Assembly (NCBI GenBank): GCA_033296885.1
Contig: MU863992.1
Location: forward strand, 52,225-116,224
From: Triangularia verruculosa
Taxonomy: Eukaryota > Ascomycota > Sordariomycetes > Sordariales > Podosporaceae
DNA length: 64,000 nt
Direction of reading: 5' to 3'
Shown one piece after another: positions 31,414 through 42,270 of this stretch (position 1 is its first letter; the number at the start of each line of letters is the position of its first letter). The notes beneath the pieces were generated by a model. It made no database searches and was not told the DNA's origin. It worked only from the letters and a program-made list of their open reading frames with translations. A program made the translations under genes and the position numbers.

Positions 31414-32521
31414 TTAAACATCAACGCCACCCCCTGACCTTACACCATCATTGTCGCCGTCCTCATTGGCTCTGTTATTAAGGATGTTGTCGTCAGTGAT
31501 TTCCCCACCACTGTCGTCGGACGTCTCCTCCTCCTCCCCGTCATTGCTGTCGGACGTGCCCTCTTGATGAAGGATGAAGATGTAGATAAAAACTATCGGA
31601 AGCCGAAAAGTGGGACGGGCTGGGTAAATATAGAGAGGCGCTGACAAAGCTGTGTGCCAGGCAAAGGACCAAAGGAAAGAGGAAGAAGAAGGAAATAAAG
31701 AGGGTAAAAGGAAAGGCCTGAACAATAAGGACTCGTAATAGAACACCCGCTCCTCCACATCATTGCTACCGAACGTCTCGCCCTCCTCCCTATCACTACT
31801 GTCGGATTTCTCGCCCTCCTCCCTATCACTACTGTCGGACATCTCCTGCACCTCCTCCATATCACTACTATCGGACATCTCCCCCTCCTCCCAATTACTG
31901 CTATCGGATGTCTCCCCCTCCCAATCTCTGCTATCGGACGTCCCCCCCTCCATCACTACTGTCGGACGTCTTTCCCTCCTCGTCAGGGGTCAGGATATTA
32001 AAAAGTATTGGGTGGCCTTGATGAGCCGGCATTGCTCCAAGAAAGTCTTCTAAGCCTTCATCTACTGGCTGTTAGTGATCGGAGACGCGGCGATGGGACA
32101 GCGATCTACCAGGAACTCACGGGTTCAGCTCTTTTCTTCTTGGCCTCAGTGGTAAGCCCCCACTCAGAGCGCAGCAGCGACTCTGCCTTGACGAAGACAT
32201 CTGCAAGAGCGTGAGTAGCGTGGGCGGCGGCCCAGCGAATCTCCCCCTCCTCCACATAACTATTGTCGGATGTCTCCACCTCCATATCACTGCTGTCGGA
32301 ACGTCTCCTCCTCCTCCTCCCTATCACTGCTGTCGGGCGTCTCCACCACCTCCTCGCTATCACTGCTTTCGGACGTCTCCCCCTCGTCGGGCACGTAATC
32401 GCTGTCGGACGTATCCCCCTCCTCCCTATCACTGCTGTCGGCGTCTCCCACTCCTCCCTATCACTGCTGTCGGGGGTTTTCCCCTTCTCCCCAAGGGTCG
32501 AGGCTATTAAACAGTATTAGG
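31414..32521 (-). pseudogene. Acidic Ser/Asp/Glu-repeat gene built from a 33-bp minisatellite, frameshifted
   Basis: Two tandem blocks of a 33-base unit (about 32490-32250 and 31975-31780) encode repeats of TSDSSDREEGE on the minus strand. Each block is preceded by a homologous lead-in (AATACTTTTTAATATCCTGA-like at 31998 and 32511), so the block was duplicated as a unit of about 510 bases. Between them a non-repetitive segment encodes RWAAAHATHALADVFVKAES and continues to AEPVSSW. The end at 31414 reads DDNILNNRANEDGDND and RSGGGVDV. Single-base changes break the frame near 31940 (G7 run), 32300 and 32442. A probable intron spans about 31570-31750. The 5' exon at 32727-32800 (HEVSSLDLAPKPKRSWAQ) links it to the Q/R-rich family. 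Function unknown. Confidence 0.5.
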
Positions 32522-32726
32522 TTAGATACCATTTCAATCGCAAGTTCGATCCTTTGGAAGAAAGTTGAGAGGTACTGGAAGAATACTGATGGGCTTGGGA
32601 AGATAACGTAGTTGACGGGTATCAGACAGTTGAGAGGCGTGGAACGATAGGGGATAAAGTGCGGGGAGACAGTTCAAAAGTGTTGGGAGAACATTGGTAG
32701 AGTATGATGGTCACTTAGTCACTTAC

Positions 32727-32800
32727 AGGTCTGCAGGCCGAAGGCCTGAGCCCAAGATCTCTTAGGTTTGGGTGCGAGATCCAAAGATGAGACCTCGTGC
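32727..32800 (-). other. Leader exon related to those at 28072 and 44676
   Basis: A CTAAC branch and CTCTTCAG acceptor before 32800 and a GTAAGT donor after 32727 define a 74-base exon beginning HEVSSLD. The acceptor-plus-start sequence matches the other two loci. Confidence 0.45.
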
Positions 32801-33189
32801 CTGAAGAGAGCAAAGTTAGTGAGGTTTGAATTGTTGGTTGGAACCTGGAACCTGGAATCCATCTGCAGCTTTGGTTTTTAACAAGGTGCTTCCACTTGGA
32901 CTACCCTTTCCAGTGTGCCACCTCAGTCTTTCCAAAGCTGGAATATAGCAACCGCTCTTTCCCCCCAGGTGGCTTGTTTGTGGGGGCTTTGGCGTCTGGA
33001 CTTGCTGTTTCTGGCTCGGAGCTCCTGTCTTCCGAGTCCTTTTTACCGCCTGAGGCAGGAGTCGTGGGTTTTCAATTGAGTTGTTCTGCTGCACCTTGCA
33101 TCACGGTTTGAGACTGCGGCTTGGAGGGGACTGTCACGAGGTGATTTCGATGGCTTTGCATCGAGGAGACGGGTTGTTGACCAAAGAAG
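32801..33189. other. Unassigned stretch upstream of the acidic-repeat locus
   Basis: Both strands are open for 70-90 codons (for example 32816-33094 minus) but without features. An upstream exon of the acidic-repeat gene could lie here. Confidence 0.35.
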
Positions 33190-33420
33190 GAGAGTATCAC
33201 TTGGAGTAAATGTCTAAGAAGATAGTAAATGGGTCTTAAAGGATAATAAATATGCCCCGAAGGATAATAGGCAAGCCTTTAAAGTATTCTAAACACCCAT
33301 TGAGTATCTTTAAGGGCCTTATATCTATCTTCAAATGTCTACTTACTATCTTTTTTGCCCTCTTGGCCGCCTTCGAAGGTATACCGATAACGCTCACAGT
33401 CCCTATTACTTTGATATACC
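33190..33420. repeat. Inverted pair of 21-bp satellite arrays
   Basis: From about 33215 to 33290 the units run in the minus orientation (AAGATAGTAAATGGGTCTT-like), then from 33295 to 33400 in the plus orientation (GAGTATCTTTAAGGGCCTT, ATCTATCTTCAAATGTCT). The two halves are roughly complementary and can form a large hairpin. The plus strand encodes the seven-residue pattern PLSIFKG, LISIFKC, LLTIFFA, LLAAFEG. Confidence 0.7.
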
Positions 33421-34646
33421 TCATCCGGACACAAAGGTGAGCGCCCAAGGTCTAAACACCCCCCCTTAAATCAACTCTAATGTCTACCTAAATCCAGTTG
33501 TGTCCTCCATGCTATTACTGTCACTAAGAGATAATGTATGTGCCAGAGGACGCAGTACAATCGAGCAAGTACCCCCCTTTCTGTCTAGAGATGTTTTGTT
33601 CTGTTCCGTTTCATCCCTGAGTTATGCGTTTTTCAATGCAAGACACGCTGTGAGGCTACGGCAGGTACAGATGTTTGTGATGAAAGGGAGGGCTTGCCGT
33701 ACTGCGATTGTTTGTACGTATGCAGGTACAGAATTTTCCCTTGGTTTCTTTTTCTGTTTGCTTGGAGAAAAAAAATCAGGAACCTGTGAGTTCGAGGGGT
33801 AAAATTGTGTGGGATGACATAACGACTTCGAGGGAGAAGAAAAGGGGGAAAAGATCGGCGGCGGTGTCAGAGTCCGCGGGAGGGATGCAGGTGGAGGCTG
33901 AGAATCAGCTGATTTAGAGCTCCCTTCCACCCAAGGGTAGCTTTAAACGAAGCACAGACAAACGAGTCATGACAGTTATAATGTGAATATCTCCAAATCT
34001 ATTTGTTATCCCTATGCCTACCCTAAAGGAGGCTATGTACACGAAGTAGTTAGGTATTAAAAATTTGAGTGCCCGTGTCCGCACCAATCACTCCCGTCGC
34101 CTAAGCCAACCAACCAGCCAACCGCTTTCCAGCGATTACGCCCCCAAGCCTTTCCCTTTTTGTACCAAAGAGGGTCTAGGTATAGGGGTAATCGCTTTGC
34201 CTTTGCTTTACTTTGCGCCTGGTAGAAGCTGCGCTTGCATGCGGCACACTACAGACTCCCGCCAGAGCTCGAACGGGAGAAAATCAAATAAGCCAGAAAC
34301 TCCGATAAGCCAACCCCTTTTCAGTGCAGTGCAGTGCAGTGCAGTGTGCAAGTCCGATCCGATCCGCTCCCATGTGTACTCCTGTTGCAGGATATGCTCC
34401 GTATGTGTGTGGTGCGTTTGTATGCGCACATGTGGTGTGGTGTGTCCAGTGTATCCGGTATGTTCTCTTCGCTGTTGTGCAAGTGGTATCTCGAAAATGG
34501 AAGAAATCAACAGCCCCGGTGAGCTGAATCAAGCAAGAAGTGCTTCGCTTGGAAACCGTTGTGAAGTGAAGAAGAGAACTGAACAACTCATCGATCAAAG
34601 GATTGGTAAGAATGTGAAGCCGAAGAAAATCCCAGTACCCAAGAAC
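33421..34646. other. Intergenic, 3' flank of the GPI-protein gene
   Basis: No gene supported. It includes a GTGCA pentanucleotide microsatellite at 34322-34350. Open frames over it (34065-34787 plus, 34208-34598 minus) are unsupported. Confidence 0.45.
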
Positions 34647-35720
34647 TTAGAGCATGGCAAGAGCACCAAAGAGACCAGCAATAAAGGCCGCAGCAGGAGC
34701 CTTGTGGTTGGCGTTGGCACCAGCAGTCTGGATAGGGACGGTGCCGTTGCTGGGGATGGTGGTACCGATAGGAGCAGCGGTGACTGATGTGGGGATGATG
34801 ACAGTGGTAGGAGGGAGGGGCTCCGAGGTGTAGATGATGTTGCTGGCCGACACGACAACGGTGGAGTAACCGGTGACAGTCTTGCGGTCAGTGACAGGAA
34901 CAGTGGCAATGTAGTCGACCTGCTCAGTGATGGTGACTGGGATGATCTCAGTCACGTAGTGAACATCCGTGACAGCCTTGGTGATACTGCGCGGTCTGTT
35001 AGAGCCTGGAAAGTTCAATGGAACAATGGAGCAGGATACTTACGTGTTGGTCTTGGTAACCTTGACAGTCTCACCCTCGATGACCGTGGTGTAGGTGGTC
35101 TCTGGGCAGGTGACAGTCTCGTAGACATCGGTGGTCTCATACTCAGTAACGAGGCTGGTGGTGTAGACAGTCTCGGTCTGGGCAACCTTGGTGACAATGG
35201 TCGAAGTTGAGGTCCAGGTGATCTCAATGGTGGAGCCATCGACAACAGTGGTCTCGGTGACGGGGCAGAGCTCAGTGAGGGTAGTGACAACGACGGCAGC
35301 GTTGGTCTTGGTCACTGGGGGAGCAGTCTGGGTGACGATGACCTCGGTGGGAGCAACCTTGACGATGGTCGAAGTGGAGGTCCAGGTAACCTCAACAGTA
35401 GAGCCATCAACGACAGTAGTCTCGGTGACAGGGCAGAGCGAGGTGAGGGTGGTGTAGACAACCTCACCGGCAGTCTTGGTCACATCAGGGCCGGTCTTAG
35501 TCACCACAATGGTTGTGGGCTTGACGGTCTTGACAGTGCTGGTGGTGGTATAGGTGGTAGTATAAGTGTGGCCGGGCTTGGTGTAAGTCTCGGTGACGGG
35601 GCAGACGGTAGTGTAGGTCACAACAACCTCGGTGACCACGGTCTCCCACTTCTTACCACGGGGAATGTTGGCGCCCAGGGCGGTGGCCGCGAGGGCGAGG
35701 AGAGAAAGAGCTGCTTTCAT
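34647..35720 (-). CDS. Thr-rich GPI-anchored cell-wall protein
   Basis: Spliced model complement(34647..34986, 35044..35720), 338 aa. The 57-base intron has a GTAAGT donor. A signal peptide (MKAALSLLALAATALGA) starts the protein. The body is Thr/Val/Ser-rich with two direct repeats of about 62 residues, each containing LCPVTETTVVDGST followed by (V/I)E(V/I)TWTSTSTIV, and single-copy CPVTET and CPETTYTT relatives. The end has a small-residue site region (GANANHKAPAA) and a hydrophobic tail (AFIAGLFGALAML), which is a GPI-anchor signal. Such proteins are heavily O-mannosylated wall components. It is the only clearly intact, expressed-looking gene in the middle of the repeat island. Confidence 0.85.
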
Positions 35721-38700
35721 ATTGATTAAGTTGGGGATGTTGAGAGCGACTGGGTGGCTTGTAGCGAAAGTCTTGGAAGACGGAAGCAACGAGGGTCTTT
35801 ATAAGCAACCTTAGCGAACGAGTTACTTGATGACAAGGAGAACCCAAGAAAAAGCCGACTGGTATCACGAGTGACTGTGAGAGGAGGCTGGCGATGGAGG
35901 TGGAGAGGTGAGCACAAGGGAAAACCGGGAGGCAGGATGTTTATACACAACGAAGGGCAACACCCTGGTTGAGGGGGTAGCATGGGAGCGAGGGACGGCG
36001 GAGATGCCATGACATCCTGCTTCTGTCCAACAAAGACGCTTGAGACAAGCCCACTGGGACTGCGTGGTACCGGCCATGGAGGATGGAGAGTGGAGACTTC
36101 GAGGTCGCAAAGACTGGACAAATGGATGGAGCTTTCCCTCCCGGTAACCGTGAGGTTGGGCAGATGCCCACACTTCCGCCCTGGCTGTGATACCTGGAAC
36201 TGAAGTCGAAGGGTACCTGAGCACCTCCACCACACCACTGGTTGGCCAGTCAGGCCACTTGCTGGGTCATGCAGGAAGAGACCGCTTAGTCCAGGAGGAG
36301 GCTAGCACTAAGCTTCAGTTGGCAGATGTTCCGCCCACCAGCGCAAAGTACCCAAGTACCAAAGTCGCATGCAGGTGCTTGTGCTGCATGTGCAGTGCTC
36401 GTGTCTGTGCCAACCCCCGTGCCAGAGAAAAAAGTAATCGCGAGAGAGAGAAAAAAACCGATCTCGGCTGACTCGAGAAACCAACGGAAAGAAGCGGCCG
36501 CAATGGGTGCCCGCTATGCTGGTTCTTGATTAGGTAAAGCCTCAGGCAAACATAGGGAGAAAAGAAGAAAGCTGCACTTGTACTTGTTTCAGGACCTCGA
36601 GCTGCGGCGGCACGGCAGCTTACAGCATTTGAGAGTCCACAGCTTTGCCATTGTGTGTGCTTATTCACCATGTTATTGTTCCTTTAGGGTCTGGGTCACC
36701 AACGAGGCCCAACTCTGTAGGTGAGAAACAGAAGCGAGTGTGCTGTGCTCTGCTGTGCTCGGCCTAGCGTGGTAGCGGGAGGTGTAAGTCTGGGAGTGGC
36801 CGGCAAGACGGTTGACGTTGGGGGTTAACGGGACTAGTAACGGCAGGGGTTGTGGCTGGCCCCTGTCCAGATCGAAGCGTGAGAGCCGTGGAAGCTCCGC
36901 TGTCTGTTGTCTGTGGGTTTCTTGGGACGATCTCGACCCCTGCCAATGACATCGTTGCTTCTGGGCGATGACGGACTAACTCGCCAAGCCCCTGCATCCA
37001 GACTTGGCGCTCTTCTTGGTCTTCTTGGCCCTGGCTTGACGTGTTTCCGGTCACGACCAGACCTCGCTGTCGACCGGGCCGAGCAGTTGACCGATTCGGG
37101 CGAAGCAGCGATCTAATCTGGGAAACAACACATCCTGATGCTCGACGGAGAAGCTTCTGCAACATCTGGGAAGGGTGTATGTGCCCTTCAGCTGGTGTTG
37201 TCAAGAGATGTGCCTAGGGTCGTTGTCTGCAACACATGCTCTTGCATGCCCAGCATGTAGAGCCCTGCATCTCGATGCTGGAAGGGCGGTGATGGGTGAC
37301 GGGTGGTGATAGCACCAAGTGCGGGACATTCGACCGCGCACCTCGCGGACCAGGGCAGATGGAGGGACGGACCAGTTGCCCTCGTTGACTTTTACCGTCC
37401 GGTAGCGCGGGTATTTTGTCGTGGCTGGCCGCTCGCTGGCTGATTTGTTGCCCGGCCGGGTGCTTGTAGATCAGGTGTGTGTCTGCCTGCGTGGAGAGTG
37501 CAGGATCCTGCTTCTCCAGAGAAAGCAATCCGCCTCTCCGCTCGTGTTGAGAGGGGCTAGTGCGGGCAGCACCTTGCTCTGCAGGTTCGACAGTTGACGT
37601 GGAGACAGCTCGCTCTTCCACACGTAATTCACGCCTCATGCGATATTAATCCGACCAAACCTCCTTCCGTCCTGGTGACTGTCAAGTGTCGACCTTTTTT
37701 CGTACGAGGGGTAAAAGGTGTTGATGGCGCCATTCTGAGAACCAACAAGCTGGACCACGACGCTGGCTCGGCTGGCTCACCGGCACCGCACGGGGTGTCA
37801 ACGGCACGCCATTGGACCGTGGGGTGTACCCCAGTAAACAGATCCCGATCGCATGGGCGGGGCTGGACCTGGCCCCAAGAACTGTCAGAGCACATCCCGC
37901 TTTTGTGTAAGTCGGGTCCGAGTTCAATATGGACACAGAGCATGCAGTATTGTCCGTTGTGTACCGGACGCGACAACATGGGGCACAATGGCTCTGTATG
38001 CCTTCGGGAAGGCTTTTCTTGTGGAGGTTTGGTGCTGCTTTGTCAGATGGTTTTTGCGATGTCCGAATGCTGCATATTAGACAACAAAATCAAGGACAAG
38101 ACTCGTCAACTCGAAGTTTCCACTGCATCGTGTCCCCCGCGGTCCTGCTGCCAAGGCAACGACATCTGCCCTCCGCACTTCCATAGCAATTGGTCAGAGC
38201 TTCCATGGTGCATATGCAAGACGAGTCCCCACGTCGTATCTCGAGCCCCAAGCGAAGAGGCGTCTTCCTCGGACCACTCCGCGATCAGAGTCAGAGACAG
38301 TCTTTGCGGGTGTTGATTGACGAACCCAGTCCATGTCTGCTTATCTAGAGCTCATCAGTCTTTGCTCGACAGGTGCCAACAAAGAAGCTAACGTGGAACA
38401 CTGCAATATCAAGACCTTGGCGGCCAGACACCACTGCCCAGGCTGACAGCGAGACCAAGTGTGTGTGCCCTTGGTGTCCGAGGCCACAAAAGCCAGTACG
38501 GGAGGGAGGGAAATAGACGGGGGGCCACCCTACCTTTCAATTGTTTCCCTTGCACCCCGTACCCACGGTGCCAGTAAAACGACAGCTTCACAGGAAGAGC
38601 GACGGTTCCAACGACCTGGTGGTGGACAGTTTCACGGACACGCTGGAGGCACACGACATTGTTCAAATCGTGTGGCTGCTTCACGTGCCGTTCGTTCTGT

Positions 38701-39506
38701 GGTGGATTCTCTTCTGAGCTCGAAATAGGTAGTAATCCTGCTGAGACATGTGTGGTGTGAGGTGCTGAGCTGTCGGGTAGCTGCTGGGGAAAAGACAATA
38801 GACCCACCCACCCACCAGCCTTCTTGTAGCGATAATCCAACCTCAGCCACTTCCCCAGCCACCGAGCCACACTTTCCTCACTTCCCCACGAAGTCGGTGG
38901 CCCAAGCTTCCCGTCCAATGCAACCTCGAGAAACACACTTTGTGAAACCCAACATCGACATGTGCCCCCGACCAGTTCATCAGACCTCTTCTTTTTTTTT
39001 CTGACAACAAAAGGTTATTTTCGAAATCCCTCCATCTGGTCTCAACAACCGGCTCATCAAGAAACAGCTCGGGATTTTAGAGCGGTGATCCTGAGGCACA
39101 TATTGTTCCTAATGCTACCTCCCCCCAAATCATGATTCATGATGCAAGATGCTCAACGGTCAACGGGCGAACTGTTCATGTATCTCCAGGCCCACACCCA
39201 CTCGCAGCAAAACCGGTATTTTGTGATGATCAACAGTGATATCTCATATCTCACATGACAATCTCTGCCCGACATGCGATGAGGCTCGATTCCGTTCGAA
39301 CCGAACCTCGTATTTGTCGAGGTTGGCAACAGTTTTGCTGCAGTCATCCCATGGCCTGCATGTCGAAGCAGGTGCATTCTCGCCCAATCAATTGGTCTTC
39401 GAAAGACGAGGAACGTTGCATTCTTTGAACAGGTATGATGTATCCTCACCCAGGCAACATGTTCGCCAAAATCCTCGGACTTTAACACACTGTTGGATGC
39501 TACGCC
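35721..39506. other. Long gene-free stretch
   Basis: 3.8 kb of ordinary base composition with no gene I can support. Several open frames of 100-240 codons occur on both strands (for example 37594-38316 plus, 38409-38936 minus). They overlap one another, lack domains and hydrophobic or repeat signatures, and show no consistent splice sites. The first 500 bases are the GPI-gene promoter. Confidence 0.45.
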
Positions 39507-40070
39507 GTGTTCAAACAATTGGTACTGCAAGTCAGGACCACACCCTTAATATCACAGAAACGGCCTATTCACCGTCTTTTAAGGGTTTATTGCTATCTTT
39601 TAAGGCCTTTAAATCAGCTTTAACGCCTTTAACTATCTTTTTTAACGCCCGTAAACTATCAGAGTTTTCTCGACGTTTCTTAGGGCCTTTTGTGCTGCGT
39701 TATGGTTTCACATTACTGATCACTTATGCCTATATCAGGCCCATCATCGCTGGAGGATTGATCTGGATGGTTCATTGCCTGTTTTATTCATTCTCTTTTC
39801 TGTTTCTTCTTTCTCTAGTACCTTGAGGATCACACTTTAACGTGGGACATCAAAGACTAGGGCCTAGGCGGGGCGCCTGTCTATTGGGGGGGGGGGGGGA
39901 CTTGGTGTAGATTCAGTAGAGAAGAGAATCATCATTTTTACACTTAGCACAGACAACCACCACAAATCTGATATTTTGATTGTCTTTTTAAGGCCTTCTC
40001 GATTGTCCTTCAAGGCCTATTGACTAGGTATATTTTTATCCCTCTTAACTTTCTTTTGAAGTATATAAGT
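39507..40070 (+). repeat. Transposon-end fragment with 21-bp satellite units
   Basis: TACGCCGTGTTCAAACAATT followed by GGTACTGCAAGTCAGGACC matches the end of the element at 20755-20838 and the fragment at 5049. It is followed by four or five 21-bp units (GGCCTATTCACCGTCTTTTA, GGGTTTATTGCTATCTTTTA and so on, each 21 bases with the last base) to about 39680, and two more near 39990-40035. A 14-base G run lies at 39886-39899. The other end of this element is not found. Confidence 0.65.
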
Positions 40071-40274
40071 AGAACAATCTTTAATTCCCTGTGCCTCTAG
40101 ACAGCCTAGCCCAATAAATCTCAGCATTCTATTCCAGCAGCCTAGTTTCCATTCAACGCCCCCATATAATTGCTTTCCGTCCAAAAATCTTTCCCACCAC
40201 CACTCGCCGAGCAGATATCCAATCTCTCAATCCGAACCACATCAACTGTCAAGGCAGCAATACAACGCCTCGAC

Positions 40275-40430
40275 ACTTTCTAGTCAAAAGCAAGCAAGGC
40301 ATATCCAAACCAAGACAAACATCTATTCATATCTCATGACCGAGTCCACCCCTCCCCAAAAAAACTAAAAAGGCCAGCCTGTAAAAATACCCCAAAAAAA
40401 CAGAGGCCAAAAAAGCAACCAAAAAAAATA
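40275..40430. repeat. Duplicated A/C-rich segment, second copy
   Basis: Matches 26425-26585. It lies just beyond the 3' end of F-box copy B. Confidence 0.7.
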
Positions 40431-40490
40431 ATTGCGTCAAGAAACTACTATTGCCTTGCTATATAACCGAAGGTCTATCCCACATTGCCC

Positions 40491-42270
40491 TCACCCCCTC
40501 CAACGAATATTTAGCAAAGGGCGCCGTAATTCCATCCTGAGTTGTTTCCGAGACAGCTTCTCAAGAACGATGTCCTTAAGAGCAAGCTTGGGAAGCACGG
40601 CCGCGTGAAATCGCCACGGGGAAAAATCCTCTGTCGATATTCTGAGACCGACCAAAGGCTCCCTTTCAACCGTCAGAGTGCGGTTTCTGGACTCGGCGAC
40701 TCTTCCCCATGCCTTGATGACAGCCTGGCTCAACACGAGCTCACGGTCATGCGGCCAGGTACTGGACCAAGTTATTTTAGGCCCGCCTTCATGGCTGTAA
40801 CTATAGCGGAAAATACAGGCCTGTCCAGTGTCCCATTTCCACCCACTGCTATTCCAGATCTCCATCGTCTCTAGTTTTGGCATACAGAGCGCGGTACTCG
40901 CGGCTCGCAAGATCAAGTCATTCATCTCGTGAGGCGGCTTGTCGGGATGAAACGTGTTTGTTGTGAGCGCGAGACAGCGGAGGTGTGGCCACCTTTCTCG
41001 TTCCAGACGGGCACTTTAAAGAAGTCGGCCGCATCCGTAATCCAGGAACTGGATAGAACTTCTAGATGGCGGCTTGCTTTAAATACAGAATAAGCCATAA
41101 CAGGGACTGCGCGGACGGCAGGCTTTTTAGATTCTCGCCCAGTGAACTGGTGATTGAAGTCCCTGAACAAACTGAGCCGTCTGACTGTCTTTGGAAGCCC
41201 CGGAGTAAGTAGATACGACGACAATTCTAGAGTGGATTCTATTATTAGCTTCTAGTCTTGTCAGGTAATAAAATGAATGACGACGACACACCTTTTTCAT
41301 ACTGGTAGTCTTCTTGTGAGGCCGTCCAGATTTTGCTGGGCACCCAGAATTCGTGCTGTATATCCTGGAGACAAACGAAGCTGTCTATAAGCTTGCCTAG
41401 CATAGACGGCGCCAAGCGTCTGTGGAACTGCCGACGGAAACAGAGACCAGTGACAATCTCGACTACTGGAAATCTGTTTCGTTTACGACGCCTTCCCACC
41501 AAGGGAGAATTCCTGAAATTGAGCTCTAAAGCGGCTCCAAACAGCCGCGCTTTGGCCCCCCCGGGGAGATTTCTTATCCGCAGGTAGCCGTTTTGAAGGT
41601 GATGAAACCCATCGGTTGTTTTTGCGATCACGAAGTGCCGATCCATGAAGTAAAACCAATCTGTGAAACGTTCCTGGAGCCGCATTCCGGACGGGGACGT
41701 ACTGTACGGATAAGAATCCCGCAGGCCGAACATCTGTAGCCAAGAGTGCTGTGAATCGCTTGGTGAATGGGCACTGATTTCGAGAACCATGTCTTTTAGA
41801 TCCTGGTTCTCTGCAAGGAAATCCTTCTTTTTCCACCTCGACAACGTTTCAAGCAGTAGAGTCAAAGCCCTGGTCATCACTGCGTTGTTATTGGCTTTGG
41901 TTAGGGAATCTTCCGGTTCCTGGCAAACATTGCAGTCATAGGTGGGCAGAACGACTCGGAGCCAGAGTCGACGGACGTAGCTCAGCCTGCAGACATTTTG
42001 GCCAGCCATGATTCGTCTGAATTCTTGGAGATCCTCTTGCGAGAGCTGAAGGTAGGCGACGGTTCTTGCCTCAAAGAAATGCTGGAATTCTCGGTTGACG
42101 ACCGCATATCCAGAGCGGGATTTTGCAGGCTTGATTAGTTGCCAGCCAGGCGACTTTATGTCACCCAGTACCACCAGGTCCGAGGGAGTGATTTGATCAA
42201 GTGATTCGAGAATAAGCTGGCGTGTTTCCACGGACAGGCGACCCCAGTACGGCCAGACGGAGAAGGACAT
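40491..42270 (-). pseudogene. F-box/DUF6546-like protein, copy B, frameshifted
   Basis: Model complement(40491..41226, 41292..42270). Exon 1 (MSFSVWPYWGRLSVETRQLI) is closely related along its length to copy A, sharing AVVNREFQHFFEA, GQN-CRL-Y-RRLWLR and MVLEISAHSPSDSQHSW, and the intron has the same position and phase. In exon 2 the frame SSYLLTPGLPKTVRRLSLFR continues to about 40995 and then reads to a stop at 40922. The expected continuation WPHLRCLALTT and the DUF6546 block MPKLETMEIWNSSGWKW run in another frame to 40491. About 31 bases present in copy A are missing at the junction, which explains the shift. The gene is probably inactive, though the shortened exon-1 F-box part could still be made. 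Confidence 0.7.

Noticed and set aside
37594..38316. 240-codon plus-strand frame with many Cys
   Set aside because: No signal peptide, no regular Cys spacing, overlapping frames on the other strand are equally long.
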